DNA from: Deltaproteobacteria bacterium
GTDB taxonomy: Bacteria; Desulfobacterota; Desulfobacteria; Desulfobacterales; JAHEIW01
Assembly (NCBI GenBank): GCA_024639185.1
Contig: JAHEIW010000012.1
Location: forward strand, 1-63,827
Direction: 5' to 3'
Length of the DNA: 63,827 bases
In this document: positions 8,667-16,969 of the stretch, piece after piece
How the letters are laid out: each line of letters starts with the position of its first letter
Position numbering within the stretch: the first letter of the stretch is position 1
Position numbers and translations under genes: made by a program
The notes under the pieces: generated by a model
The model's input: only the letters and a program-made list of their open reading frames with translations
The model's database searches: none
What the model was told of the DNA's origin: nothing

Positions 8667-9908
8667 ATGACGGAAGCGGAAATTACCGTATATGGTGCTC
8701 ACTGGTGCCCGGACTGTCGGCGCAGCAAGCAGTTTCTGGGCGAACACCAGATCCCTTACAACTGGGTGGACATCGAGCAGGACAAAGAAGCCGAGCAGTT
8801 TGTGATCGAAAAAAATGAGGGCAAGCGGATCATCCCGACCATTACCTTTGCCGACGGCTCTTTTCTGGTGGAGCCCAGCAATGCGGAGCTGGCCGCCAAA
8901 CTGGGGCTGAAAACCAGAGCCGCCCGCGGCCATTACGAACTGATCGTACTTGGCGGCGGACCTGCCGGACTGACGGCCGCCCTGTATACGGCCCGCGAAG
9001 CCATCGATACGCTGGTCATCGAGCGCGCCGCTTTTGGCGGGCAGGCTGCCGGAACCGAAAAGCTGGATAACATGCCCGGATTTCCGGATGGCGTTGCCGG
9101 AATAGAGTTTTCGCAGCGTCTGCGCCAGCAGGCGGAACGCTTCGACGTCGAACTCCTGCAGGCCCAGCATATCTCCGCTGTTCACAGCCATGAAAATTAC
9201 CATTGCGTCACCACCGAAGATGGCAGCCAGTACAGTGCCGACGCGCTGCTAATTGCCACCGGCAGCCGTTACAAACGGCTGGGCGTGCCGGGCGAAAGCG
9301 ACTACATCGGCGCCGGGGTTCATTTCTGCGCGACCTGCGACGGCCCGTTCTACAAAGGCAAACACGTGGCGGTGGTCGGCGGCGGCAACAGCGCTACCGA
9401 AGAAAGCCTGCTGCTGACCAAATTTGCCGAAAAAGTCACCATTCTGGTGAGGGGCGCTGAATTCAAGGCCACAAGCATCATCCAGGAAAAGGTTCTTGGC
9501 CATCCGCAAATTGAGGTGCGCTGGCATACCGAGGTCAAAGCGTTTATGGGCCAGGATTCAAAGCTTAATCGGCTGCGGGTTCTCAACAACCAGAGCGGTG
9601 AAGAGGCGGAGATCCCTGTCGATGGGGCCTTTATTTTTATCGGCCTGGTGCCCAACACCGGGTTTTTGGCTGACAGCGGCATCTTGCTGGATAAATGGGG
9701 ATTTGTCGTCACCGGCCATGCCCTCTTGCACCAGGAAAAGCGGCCGGCCGGATTTGAAAAGCGCGATCCGCTGCTGCTGGAAACCAATATCCCGGGCATT
9801 TTCGCGGCCGGCGACGTCCGCGACCAAAGCACCAAGCAGGTGGTCAGCGCCGCCGGCGAAGGCGGCAGCGCCGCGTTGATGATCCGGGAGTATTTAAAGG
9901 GAATGTAA
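8667..9908 (+). CDS. Glutaredoxin-thioredoxin reductase fusion protein
   Basis: The first ~80 residues form a glutaredoxin-like domain with the redox pair C14-PD-C17 and the cis-proline region RIIPTITF. From about residue 90 the protein is a full thioredoxin reductase: FAD-binding GGGPAGLTAALYTAR, NADP-binding VVGGGNSATEES, redox centre C221-AT-C224, and the C-terminal FAD motif GIFAAGDVRD. A fused enzyme could pass electrons from NAD(P)H through flavin to its own glutaredoxin domain, giving a self-contained disulfide reductase. It follows a clear GGAG ribosome site and appears monocistronic. The fold assignments are firm; the in vivo substrate is unknown. Confidence 0.92.
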   Translation: MTEAEITVYGAHWCPDCRRSKQFLGEHQIPYNWVDIEQDKEAEQFVIEKNEGKRIIPTITFADGSFLVEPSNAELAAKLGLKTRAARGHYELIVLGGGPAGLTAALYTAREAIDTLVIERAAFGGQAAGTEKLDNMPGFPDGVAGIEFSQRLRQQAERFDVELLQAQHISAVHSHENYHCVTTEDGSQYSADALLIATGSRYKRLGVPGESDYIGAGVHFCATCDGPFYKGKHVAVVGGGNSATEESLLLTKFAEKVTILVRGAEFKATSIIQEKVLGHPQIEVRWHTEVKAFMGQDSKLNRLRVLNNQSGEEAEIPVDGAFIFIGLVPNTGFLADSGILLDKWGFVVTGHALLHQEKRPAGFEKRDPLLLETNIPGIFAAGDVRDQSTKQVVSAAGEGGSAALMIREYLKGM

Positions 9909-10042
9909 ATATTTTGTAGAGTGACAGGCTTGCAGTTTCGTTTAACAGTTCCGCCCGATGACACATATGCAGAGGAAGGATGGGACTCCCTCCGCCACGC
10001 TGGGATGTGTGTGATTGAGGAAGTCCCTAACAGCTGATCATA

Positions 10043-10879
10043 TTAATCTTCTTCAAGGCAGACGTTCCCCGGATCATCAAAACAAACTGGAACCTCGGTG
10101 ATTGTCCTGTTTCCGCTTTCCTCATCTGCCAGGATCTCAACCTTCAATTCTTCCACCTCATCTCTTTGCATATAGAAATTAATCAGGCGGACGAATTCAG
10201 GCGAAACCGTTAATTGTTCTACGAATTCCGGGAGCGTTGTGGTTTGTTTGAACACGCGCTCCTCACCGTCCTCCTCAATCACCAGTTCGACGACGACCTC
10301 GTAACCGACTACATCAGCACCGAATATATCAGGCCCGTCTACTTCAGCACCCTCTTCTCCTACTTTCCACTTTATAGTCGGCCAATCCGAAAGATCTATT
10401 TCAACCGGATTCACAAGATCGTGCATAAATTCTGCCTCACCGCGCAGCCAGCCGCCTTCAATCGATCTGCCCCAGAATTTATAGGTCCCCTCAGGAAAGC
10501 GCTCAAAGAACTCTTCCAAGGTCTGTTCACTTTCGTCCGGTTCGACGCTCTCGATAGCCACCTCGGTAAGGCCCTGGTCTTTTACGCTATTTTTGGTTTC
10601 GATGTCCAGAACCTTTTTCCCGCTTTCATTGAAGACTAACATCCGTATGAAACCATCGGAATCCCAGAAGAACTGGATGCCTTGATCCCCGTCTGATGAG
10701 TTATACTCGATGAACACGTTGACAGGGTCGAGTTCCTCCACGTTTTTCTTCCATCCCTTTGCCAGTGCTGATTCTTCCATTGTGAAGAACACGGCGGCTG
10801 CTGTTAACAGAATGATAGCCAACAAACGCATGGGTCTCATCTTGCCAACCGATCTTTGTCTAACTTTTTTCGATAACAT
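10043..10879 (-). CDS. Exported protein of unknown function
   Basis: A secreted or periplasmic protein with a clear signal peptide (hydrophobic core LLAIILLTAAAVFF, probable cleavage after ESALA). The start at 10879 is preferred over an upstream ATG at 10915 because AAGGAGG lies directly before it. The mature part is acidic and beta-rich, with two conserved-looking blocks (FIEYNSSDGDQGIQFFWDS and LPEFVEQLTVSPEFV). There are two cysteines near the C-terminus (VPVCFDDPGNVCLEED), possibly a disulfide. I do not recognise the family. It is upstream of nothing obvious: the minus-strand STAS gene lies 83 bp away. Confidence 0.7.
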   Translation of the reverse strand: MLSKKVRQRSVGKMRPMRLLAIILLTAAAVFFTMEESALAKGWKKNVEELDPVNVFIEYNSSDGDQGIQFFWDSDGFIRMLVFNESGKKVLDIETKNSVKDQGLTEVAIESVEPDESEQTLEEFFERFPEGTYKFWGRSIEGGWLRGEAEFMHDLVNPVEIDLSDWPTIKWKVGEEGAEVDGPDIFGADVVGYEVVVELVIEEDGEERVFKQTTTLPEFVEQLTVSPEFVRLINFYMQRDEVEELKVEILADEESGNRTITEVPVCFDDPGNVCLEED

Positions 10880-10961
10880 AATTGCCTCCTTGTATGGTGT
10901 TTGTGGGCGCTTCACGATCGAAAAGCGCCCGGATTAACAGAAGCTTTAAAATGATATGGAA

Positions 10962-11315
10962 TCATGCGGCCTTCAATTCGCATGCAAAGGCTTTAAATCC
11001 GGATTCAATCGAATCGGTGATGGTGATAATGTCTTTGAAGCGATTGACCTCAAAAATTTCGCTGACATAGCCGTTCAAGCAGCACAATACGACCCTGCCC
11101 TTTCGGCGATTGAGCGTTTTTACGGTAGTTAAAATGACCCTCAGCACCGAGCTACGCAAGTATTCCAGGGCACTCAAATCAAACAGCACGCGTGTTTGAC
11201 CGCTTTCAAGAATCGCTTCAATTGCACGCTCCAGCTCAGGCGACAATCGGGCTTCCATATGGCCCTTAACCGTCACACACACAATCCCGTTTGTTTCTTC
11301 TTGTACAATTTCCAT
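10962..11315 (-). CDS. STAS domain protein (anti-sigma factor antagonist-like)
   Basis: A 117-residue stand-alone STAS domain, the fold of SpoIIAA/RsbV anti-anti-sigma factors. The key loop is present as FDLSALEYLRSSVLRVIL; the second serine there is at the usual phosphorylation position. The pattern RSS in place of the common ISSAG is a small deviation. A ribosome site (AGAAGGAAAG) precedes the ATG. No anti-sigma kinase or PP2C phosphatase gene lies next to it, so its partner must be elsewhere. It is in line with the minus-strand gene at 11346-11969. Confidence 0.85.
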   Translation of the reverse strand: MEIVQEETNGIVCVTVKGHMEARLSPELERAIEAILESGQTRVLFDLSALEYLRSSVLRVILTTVKTLNRRKGRVVLCCLNGYVSEIFEVNRFKDIITITDSIESGFKAFACELKAA

Positions 11316-11345
11316 GGCAATAGACTTTCCTTCTTTTAGTGTCGA

Positions 11346-11969
11346 TTATAAAGTGAAATCCACGGTGTGCCAATCTGTTTTGAAGCACTCCGCCGGGCTG
11401 AACATAAAAGCGTTTTTATCCTGACACACGGCTCGTACCCGGATCTGGTAGGTGCGGCCCTTTTCGAGCCCGGCCAGCGGCATCACTTTCAGGTTATTGA
11501 TCTCGGCCATCTGGAGTCGCGCCTGATGTAACGTTGTCATCTTGAGCGGCGGCCCGCTGTCCCAGGAGCGCAAGAGGCGATAGGCATTTTGTTCTGAATT
11601 GCGCTTAATAGAATTGATGGCCGTGTGGTGCGCAATTTTTTTGTTGAACCAAAGCGGTTTGACTTCATAGAGGGCAATCGAAAAAATAATGGTGGCTGAT
11701 ACATTTGCCTCCGGAACGGCATTGACTTCACCGGTGATAATATCGTGGATCGCGGCGGATAAAAGCAGATAATCGCGGGAGGTATCGATTATCATTTCAT
11801 CGATTTCAGCACTAGTAGCGGTTGCCGGACCCGCGGCCAGACAAACCATGCCGCACAGCAACCAAATGTCGCGGCGAATTCTTAAGGGCCAGTTTCCCTG
11901 GGTCAGAAATCCGGGCAGACACATCCTTTTTAAAATTTTCTTTACTGCAGTTGTGATGATGCAATCCAT
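11346..11969 (-). CDS. Exported DUF4390-like protein
   Basis: A 207-residue protein with a hydrophobic N-terminal export segment (IWLLCGMVCLAAGPATA) preceded by an unusually long basic leader, so the true start may be internal. The mature part resembles DUF4390 proteins: a repeated beta pattern with LLLSAAIHDIITGEV, SIALYEVKPLWFNKK and the terminal LEKGRTYQIRVRA. Members of that family are exported, of unknown function, and are often found near histidine kinase genes; here a two-component system lies 379 bp upstream on the same strand. The family match is from memory of its pattern and is moderately secure. Confidence 0.6.
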   Translation of the reverse strand: MDCIITTAVKKILKRMCLPGFLTQGNWPLRIRRDIWLLCGMVCLAAGPATATSAEIDEMIIDTSRDYLLLSAAIHDIITGEVNAVPEANVSATIIFSIALYEVKPLWFNKKIAHHTAINSIKRNSEQNAYRLLRSWDSGPPLKMTTLHQARLQMAEINNLKVMPLAGLEKGRTYQIRVRAVCQDKNAFMFSPAECFKTDWHTVDFTL

Positions 11970-12234
11970 TAGCTTATCTCGGCTACGAAGAAGTTTGTCG
12001 CTTCTCAGGGAACCGTTTTCGGGATTTACTGGGAAACGGCCTTCGACTCTTGAACCCGAGTATAATCGAGAAAATTTACCGGAAGATTACGTCAAAATTA
12101 TGATTTGATAATGTAGGCAAAGCAGAGTGATGGGGCTCAGAGAGAGGACAATAGAAGATTTTCCCAAGAGATAGGGTAGATCTTGGGTGATCATCGGGCA
12201 GCAAGAAGGGATTGTAAGGGCAATAGAAAGAATT
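11970..12234. other. Intergenic region with no gene seen
   Basis: Together with the adjacent repeat this makes a 378-bp gap. It contains a loose inverted motif around GGAACCGTTTTCGGGA and GGGAAACGGCC (12009-12044), but no ORF with a ribosome site and no recognisable RNA. Confidence 0.4.
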
Positions 12235-12338
12235 TATACCGCTTGTCATAATAATGTTCCGGAAAAAGGATGGCGGCATAAGTGTTGTAGCAAAAAAACG
12301 TCCCGCAATCGGAACGTTTTTTTGACAACCACTATAAA
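12235..12338 (-). repeat. MITE-like element, copy A
   Basis: A 104-bp sequence nearly identical to copy B (16823-16927), with only about eight differences over the aligned length. The ends form imperfect inverted repeats: TTTATACCGCTTGTC against TTTATAGTGGTTGTC (12 of 15 when the flanking TT is counted). It encodes no protein and carries a terminator hairpin at 12292-12323. It lies 9 bp beyond the histidine kinase stop codon. Confidence 0.8.
12292..12323 (-). terminator. Intrinsic terminator carried by MITE-like copy A
   Basis: Minus-strand transcript: CGTTCCG, a 4-nt loop, CGGGACG, then seven T; the other side has a matching A run, so it could also work on the plus strand. The one difference from copy B gives a U-G wobble in the minus-strand RNA, keeping that hairpin intact, but an A-C mismatch on the plus strand. 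It sits just after the histidine kinase gene. Confidence 0.75.
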
Positions 12339-12347
12339 TCAAAACCA

Positions 12348-13748
12348 TCAGCGCACTAATTGGAGAACAAAACGGCTACCTTGATTAAGGGAGCTCGCGA
12401 CTTCTATTTTGCCATTGAGGGATTCGGTGTAAGCCTTTACCAGGCTTAGACCCAGGCCTGTACCGCCCTGGGAACGGCTGCGATCACAGCGGTAAAAGCG
12501 CTCGAAGATATGGGGCAGATCGTTTTGGGAAATGCCGATACCTGTGTCTTCAAATTCGATTCGAACCTCACCGTTTTGGGCTGTAGCGGATACCGTAACC
12601 GCTCCGGCATCAGGGGTATATTTGATGGCATTTTCCAGCAGATTGGTTATGATCCGCTGTACTTTTCTGCGGTTGCTCGTCACGGCCAGAGATTCAGGCA
12701 GACGGGTCTTCAGATGTATTTTCTTGGCTTCGGCAATGGGACGAAAAAGTTCACAGGCCTCGCGGATGAGTTCCATCAATTCAAATTCTTCAGCTGTATC
12801 GCCATTGACACCGGCTTCTGCTTCGGTGATGTCCAGCATGGTATTAATCATTTCAATCAGGGTATCGCATTCTTCAATCGTGCTGACCGCCATGTCTTTG
12901 TATTCTTCAACGTCTTTTTCTTTGAGCAAGCTCATTTCGGCAATGCCGCGAATTCTGGCCAGGGGACTTCTCAAGTCATGGGCTATGTTGTCGTTGATCT
13001 CTTTCATGGATTTGAGCAAACTTTGAATGCGGTCCAACATGCGGTTAAAGGTGGTGCCCAGCCGCTCAATTTCGTTAAGATGTCCTTTGATCTGAACGCG
13101 CCGATCATAGGCGCCGTTTGATATTTCTTCAGCGGTTTCTGTGACGGCTTGCATATCCATCGTGGCCCGCCGTGCCAGCAGCCAGCCGATGATGGAGGAG
13201 ACGATAATCAGGCTGACAATCAGGATTGAAAACAACTGCAGAAAAATATCCAGATACTCGTCTACCTCTTCCAGGCTTTCCCCGATCTGCAAAACGGTAT
13301 TCGGGCCGACGATGGCGGTTATCATGCGCGCCTTGTCATCGCGCTCCCCGATGGACAAGGTTTGGATGGAGAAAGTCGATCCTTCTTTATGCAATTTTTG
13401 CAGGATCTCCTGCTTGCCGATCGTCCCCCAGGCGGACATATCGGTGGTAAAAAGAATGTCACCCTTAAAATTAAACAGACGGTAGAAATCTTCAGCCGGA
13501 TCTTCAAGTTCAGACTCATCAGCGATCGTCTTCAAAGCCTGCTCTAAGCCATTATCTTGGATAAGAACCGTATATTTTTCAGATTCGGCGAGCAACTCGA
13601 TATCCAGATGTTCCATGGTGACGGAATAAATCCGGTAATAAAAAACCAGAAAACCGATGGTAGATAAAACCGTAAACGCCACTGCATACAGAAGGGTCAA
13701 GCGAAACAATAACGAGTTTTTTAGATCATGCAGTTTCTTTAAGAACAT
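12348..13748 (-). CDS. Two-component sensor histidine kinase
   Basis: A 466-residue inner-membrane kinase of the CusS/QseC type. It has an N-terminal transmembrane helix, a periplasmic sensor segment of roughly 130 residues, a second helix (LFSILIVSLIIVSSIIGWLL), a HAMP domain, a dimerisation domain with the phosphoaccepting histidine in NDNIAHDLRSP, and an ATPase domain with N-box NAIKYTPDAG, G1 DTGIGIS and G2 GGTGLGLSLVKAY. Its start overlaps the response regulator gene by 23 bp, so the two form one operon and a cognate pair. The signal sensed is not evident; an outer-membrane protein gene lies directly upstream of the pair. Confidence 0.92.
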   Translation of the reverse strand: MFLKKLHDLKNSLLFRLTLLYAVAFTVLSTIGFLVFYYRIYSVTMEHLDIELLAESEKYTVLIQDNGLEQALKTIADESELEDPAEDFYRLFNFKGDILFTTDMSAWGTIGKQEILQKLHKEGSTFSIQTLSIGERDDKARMITAIVGPNTVLQIGESLEEVDEYLDIFLQLFSILIVSLIIVSSIIGWLLARRATMDMQAVTETAEEISNGAYDRRVQIKGHLNEIERLGTTFNRMLDRIQSLLKSMKEINDNIAHDLRSPLARIRGIAEMSLLKEKDVEEYKDMAVSTIEECDTLIEMINTMLDITEAEAGVNGDTAEEFELMELIREACELFRPIAEAKKIHLKTRLPESLAVTSNRRKVQRIITNLLENAIKYTPDAGAVTVSATAQNGEVRIEFEDTGIGISQNDLPHIFERFYRCDRSRSQGGTGLGLSLVKAYTESLNGKIEVASSLNQGSRFVLQLVR

Positions 13749-14403
13749 AGCCGACTCCCCGAACCGTATGGATCAGTTTGGAATCAAAATTTTTATCAAT
13801 CTTATCCCGCAGATAACAAATACGGGCTTCGACCACATTCGTCTGGGGATTAAAATTGTAATCCCAGACATGCTCCATAATCATGGTTTTGGAAACCACC
13901 CGGCCGGTGTTGCGCATCAGGTACTCAAGCAGGGAAAACTCGAGGGGCTGCAGAAAAATCTCCTGATCCGCTCTAAAAACCTTACGCTTATCCAGATCTA
14001 ACTTCAGGTCTGCAATTTTAAGCTCGACAGGAGCAGTGACGCGGGTGGATCGCCGAATAAGGGCCTGAACCCGGGCAAGCAGTTCAGAAAAAGCAAAGGG
14101 TTTAACCAGGTAATCATCGCTGCCGGTTTTTAGCCCTTTGACGCGGTCATCTACCGATCTTTTGGCACTTAAAATCAACACCGGCGTATTGATGTTATTT
14201 CTGCGGACCTCTTCGATCAGTGTTAAACCGTCAACCTTGGGCAGCATCAGATCCACGACGGCGATGTCATAGGGTTCGGTCAACGCCAGATGCAGTCCGT
14301 CTTCGCCATTGGCGGCGTGATCAACAGCAAACCCGGCTTCCCGGAGACCATTCGTTATGAATTGCGCGATTTTGGCGTCGTCTTCTACGAGTAGTAAGCG
14401 CAT
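13726..14403 (-). CDS. OmpR/PhoB family response regulator
   Basis: A 225-residue DNA-binding regulator. The receiver domain (1-120) has the acidic pocket VEDD, the phosphoacceptor D51 in VVDLMLPKVDG and the conserved K in LVKPFAFSEL. The C-terminal winged helix ends with the usual VRGVGYVLKE. It is the first gene of the operon and overlaps the kinase gene by 23 bp. Promoter and target sites are not evident by eye, but the divergent spacing to neighbours suggests control of itself and perhaps of the outer-membrane protein at 14551. Confidence 0.93.
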   Translation of the reverse strand: MRLLLVEDDAKIAQFITNGLREAGFAVDHAANGEDGLHLALTEPYDIAVVDLMLPKVDGLTLIEEVRRNNINTPVLILSAKRSVDDRVKGLKTGSDDYLVKPFAFSELLARVQALIRRSTRVTAPVELKIADLKLDLDKRKVFRADQEIFLQPLEFSLLEYLMRNTGRVVSKTMIMEHVWDYNFNPQTNVVEARICYLRDKIDKNFDSKLIHTVRGVGYVLKETA

Positions 14404-14550
14404 GGCATCTCTCTGGATAAAGTAAAATCATTAAGATTAAATTATTCGATAATTACCTATTAATAATCATTTTTTTTAACCTCGAATAGATGCCTATCAG
14501 GAAATGATATGGCCGGTTCTGATTCTGTAAATTTTTCCCAGGATAACACC

Positions 14551-15759
14551 TTAAAATTTCAAGTCCAACTGAAACTGCAGCATGTTTTGTGAGTTTGCCG
14601 CCGGGCTGTCCGGTTCTTTTTCAAATTTTGAATATCGGTATTCGAAGGAGATCGTGGCATCGTCTAAAAAAGAGAAGTTGAGCCAGTCTAAAAGTGTATA
14701 GTTAAATCCTGCAATGGCACGGTAATCCAGCACTTCATCCTGATCGCCGCTGGTATCATCTCTGAATACTTCATATCGTGTTGCCAGCTGCAAAGATTCC
14801 AGCACGTTAAAAGCCAACCCTACCAATCCGGCGCTTTCCAAATTCTCCTCTTCGTTTTCACCCCTTTCCCGTTTGAGGGCGGTGATATATTCCGCATCCA
14901 GGATGAACTTACCATATTCCAGCGTTAATGCGCCGCCGATGGACTGATTGCGGCTGCCGTCGCCGGGTTCGCTGTTGTAGAAAGTGCTCAGGGTCAGAAT
15001 ATCTTCGATCGGCTCAAGGGTGACATTGGTAATGTAAGATCTGAAGCGGTCTTCTTTTGTACGTTCGAGTCTGTACTCATGTGTATCGAAATCCTGCAGG
15101 TTTCCAATGACCTTTGGATCGCGGTAGACCGAAAATGAAATGTCCAGCCCGTAAAAATCGGGATTCCATCCGAAGATGACGCCCCATTCATCGATCTCGT
15201 ATAAATCTTCGGTCAGCGTTCCTTCAATCAGACGATCCTCAAAAACGCCGAATGGCATCTCGGTTTTGCCGCCGATCGCATATAGCGGTATCTGCAGACT
15301 CTTTAAGGTAAGGATGGCTTCATCCAGCCGCACCCGGCCCTCTTCACCGTTCCGGCCGATATCGACAGCATCGACCTTGACTCTGACCCGGCTCCAATTA
15401 TTCGGATAAACTCTGAGAGTCAGTTTGGCTGTGCTGATAAAAAAATCAGAACTGCTGCCACTTTCTTCGTCACCGATATCCCTTACGTCAAGATATTCAT
15501 AATTCGATTCGATTTGACCATTGAGTCTGACTTTTTTGCCGAATATCGGTTGGATTTTTTGATTGAGCCAGTTAACGTTTTCATTTTCTCTTTTCTGATC
15601 AACTAATTTTAACTCTTGTTTAGCGTCAAGATTATCGGCCTGGTCTTCTGCCCCGGCCGAGCCATTAGCCCATAAAACGAGCAACAGGGCAAGATACAGC
15701 ACATGCCCGTCATGCATTTTATGGATGGCAAAGCCTGATCGTTTTGCTCTACTAAACAA
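14551..15759 (-). CDS. Outer-membrane beta-barrel protein, LbtU-like porin
   Basis: A 402-residue exported protein with signal peptide (VLYLALLLVLWANGSAGA). The protein is made of alternating amphipathic strands and ends in phenylalanine (QFQLDLKF), the hallmark of outer-membrane barrels. The block WLNQKIQPIFGKKVRLNGQ and the acidic turns are like LbtU-family siderophore porins. An internal ATG at 15717 would give a more standard signal peptide than the first ATG at 15759; the choice is uncertain. It lies upstream of the two-component genes on the same strand with a 147-bp gap. Siderophore transport is the family's known role, here only inferred. Confidence 0.75.
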   Translation of the reverse strand: MFSRAKRSGFAIHKMHDGHVLYLALLLVLWANGSAGAEDQADNLDAKQELKLVDQKRENENVNWLNQKIQPIFGKKVRLNGQIESNYEYLDVRDIGDEESGSSSDFFISTAKLTLRVYPNNWSRVRVKVDAVDIGRNGEEGRVRLDEAILTLKSLQIPLYAIGGKTEMPFGVFEDRLIEGTLTEDLYEIDEWGVIFGWNPDFYGLDISFSVYRDPKVIGNLQDFDTHEYRLERTKEDRFRSYITNVTLEPIEDILTLSTFYNSEPGDGSRNQSIGGALTLEYGKFILDAEYITALKRERGENEEENLESAGLVGLAFNVLESLQLATRYEVFRDDTSGDQDEVLDYRAIAGFNYTLLDWLNFSFLDDATISFEYRYSKFEKEPDSPAANSQNMLQFQLDLKF

Positions 15760-16029
15760 AAAACCATCCCAACGTTTGAAAAGCGTTTAATGAAAATCAC
15801 AAACCGTTAAAGATCCGTATCACCAAGACTGTGCCGATGAACAATTCGTGCAATGACGGCTTTTGAATCGGCTTTGGTTTGCTACAGCCAAATTTTACAT
15901 TTTTTATTATTAAATAGGTGGGTTAAAAGATATCGGAACAACATTATCACAAGCTTATGCCTACATTATCATTTGGTAATGTGATTTGTGCAATGCTATT
16001 CTGGCTTTCATGGGGAAGGGGCGGTGAGT

Positions 16030-16821
16030 TTATGCCAATTGGGCGCCAAAAAATTCCAGCGCCGGTCGGCTGATGCGGGGATCATCGTAGTCTAAAAATT
16101 GTCCGCTAAAATCCCGCGGACCGTGTAGCGCCAGCCAGGCAATTGCGCGGCCCGGCACTTGCGGCTTTTCAAGCTGACCGTTCGCCTTAAGGTTTTGATA
16201 ATAGCCCAGCTGTTCGGCAGACATCACCCCGGCGCCTTTTTGCCGAATGATGTCCTGCATCTGGGTATCCACGACACCCGGTCTGACGGCAACCACTGTC
16301 AAACGCGGCTCTTCGGCCGCCAGTACCCGGCTGAAATGGTTTAGCGCTGCTTTGGCCGCACAATAGGCGCTGGCGTTTTTGATACTGGTGGTGGCCGCAC
16401 CGCTGCTGACATTAACGATCCGGCCGCTTTGCTCGCGCAGAGCGGAGATGGCCGCCCGAATCAGATAAAACGGCCCGAGTAAATTAACGGCGATGTTATA
16501 TTGCCAGCGGTCAACTTCGCTGCTGCTGACCGGGGCAAGGGGTTCGAATACGCCGGCATTGTTGACCACCGCATCCAGCCGCCCGAAGCGCTCCAGGGTT
16601 CTGACTACTGCCGTCCGGCAATCACCGGCATCGGCAACATCGCCTTTATAGACCAGCGCTGCGCCTCCGAGCTGCTGAACGTCTCTGGCGACCGCCGCCA
16701 GCGCATCCCCTGAGCGCGCAAATAAAGTGACCGCTGCGCCAACTTTAGCCAGCCAGCGCGCAATCGCCGCGCCCAGCCCGCGCGACGCACCGCTTATGAT
16801 AACAACTGGAATTTCAGGCAT
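16030..16821 (-). CDS. Short-chain dehydrogenase/reductase
   Basis: A 263-residue classical SDR. It shows the nucleotide motif GASRGLGAA, the NNAG motif, the catalytic Ser region (IVNVSSGAA) and YCAAK. NADP preference is suggested by the arginine-rich segment ARSGD after the second strand. The start codon lies one base from the end of MITE-like copy B, so any ribosome site must come from the element; none of good quality is seen there. It may therefore be poorly translated, or it may be a case where an insertion replaced the native leader. Substrate unknown. Confidence 0.88.
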   Translation of the reverse strand: MPEIPVVIISGASRGLGAAIARWLAKVGAAVTLFARSGDALAAVARDVQQLGGAALVYKGDVADAGDCRTAVVRTLERFGRLDAVVNNAGVFEPLAPVSSSEVDRWQYNIAVNLLGPFYLIRAAISALREQSGRIVNVSSGAATTSIKNASAYCAAKAALNHFSRVLAAEEPRLTVVAVRPGVVDTQMQDIIRQKGAGVMSAEQLGYYQNLKANGQLEKPQVPGRAIAWLALHGPRDFSGQFLDYDDPRISRPALEFFGAQLA

Positions 16822-16822
16822 C

Positions 16823-16927
16823 TATACCGCTTGTCATAATGATATTCCAAAGAAAGGATGGCGGCATAAGTGTTGTAGCAAAAAAGCGTTCCGCAATCGG
16901 AACGTTTTTTTGGACAACCACTATAAA
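16823..16927 (-). repeat. MITE-like element, copy B
   Basis: The 105-bp partner of copy A. It occupies the space between an exported-protein gene (stop at 16970) and the SDR start codon (16821), both on the minus strand. Short ORFs that cross it are spurious. A solo 15-bp end identical to copy A is found at 36289-36303. Confidence 0.8.
16880..16911 (-). terminator. Intrinsic terminator carried by MITE-like copy B
   Basis: The stem CGTTCCG / CGGAACG is perfect, with a 4-nt loop, an A run on one side and T7 on the other, so it is bidirectional in principle. On the minus strand it follows the gene at 16970-18184 and would separate it from the SDR gene. Confidence 0.75.
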
Positions 16928-16969
16928 AGCCACGGCGCTCGGTGGCGAGGAATGCAAAAGGAGCCCTTT

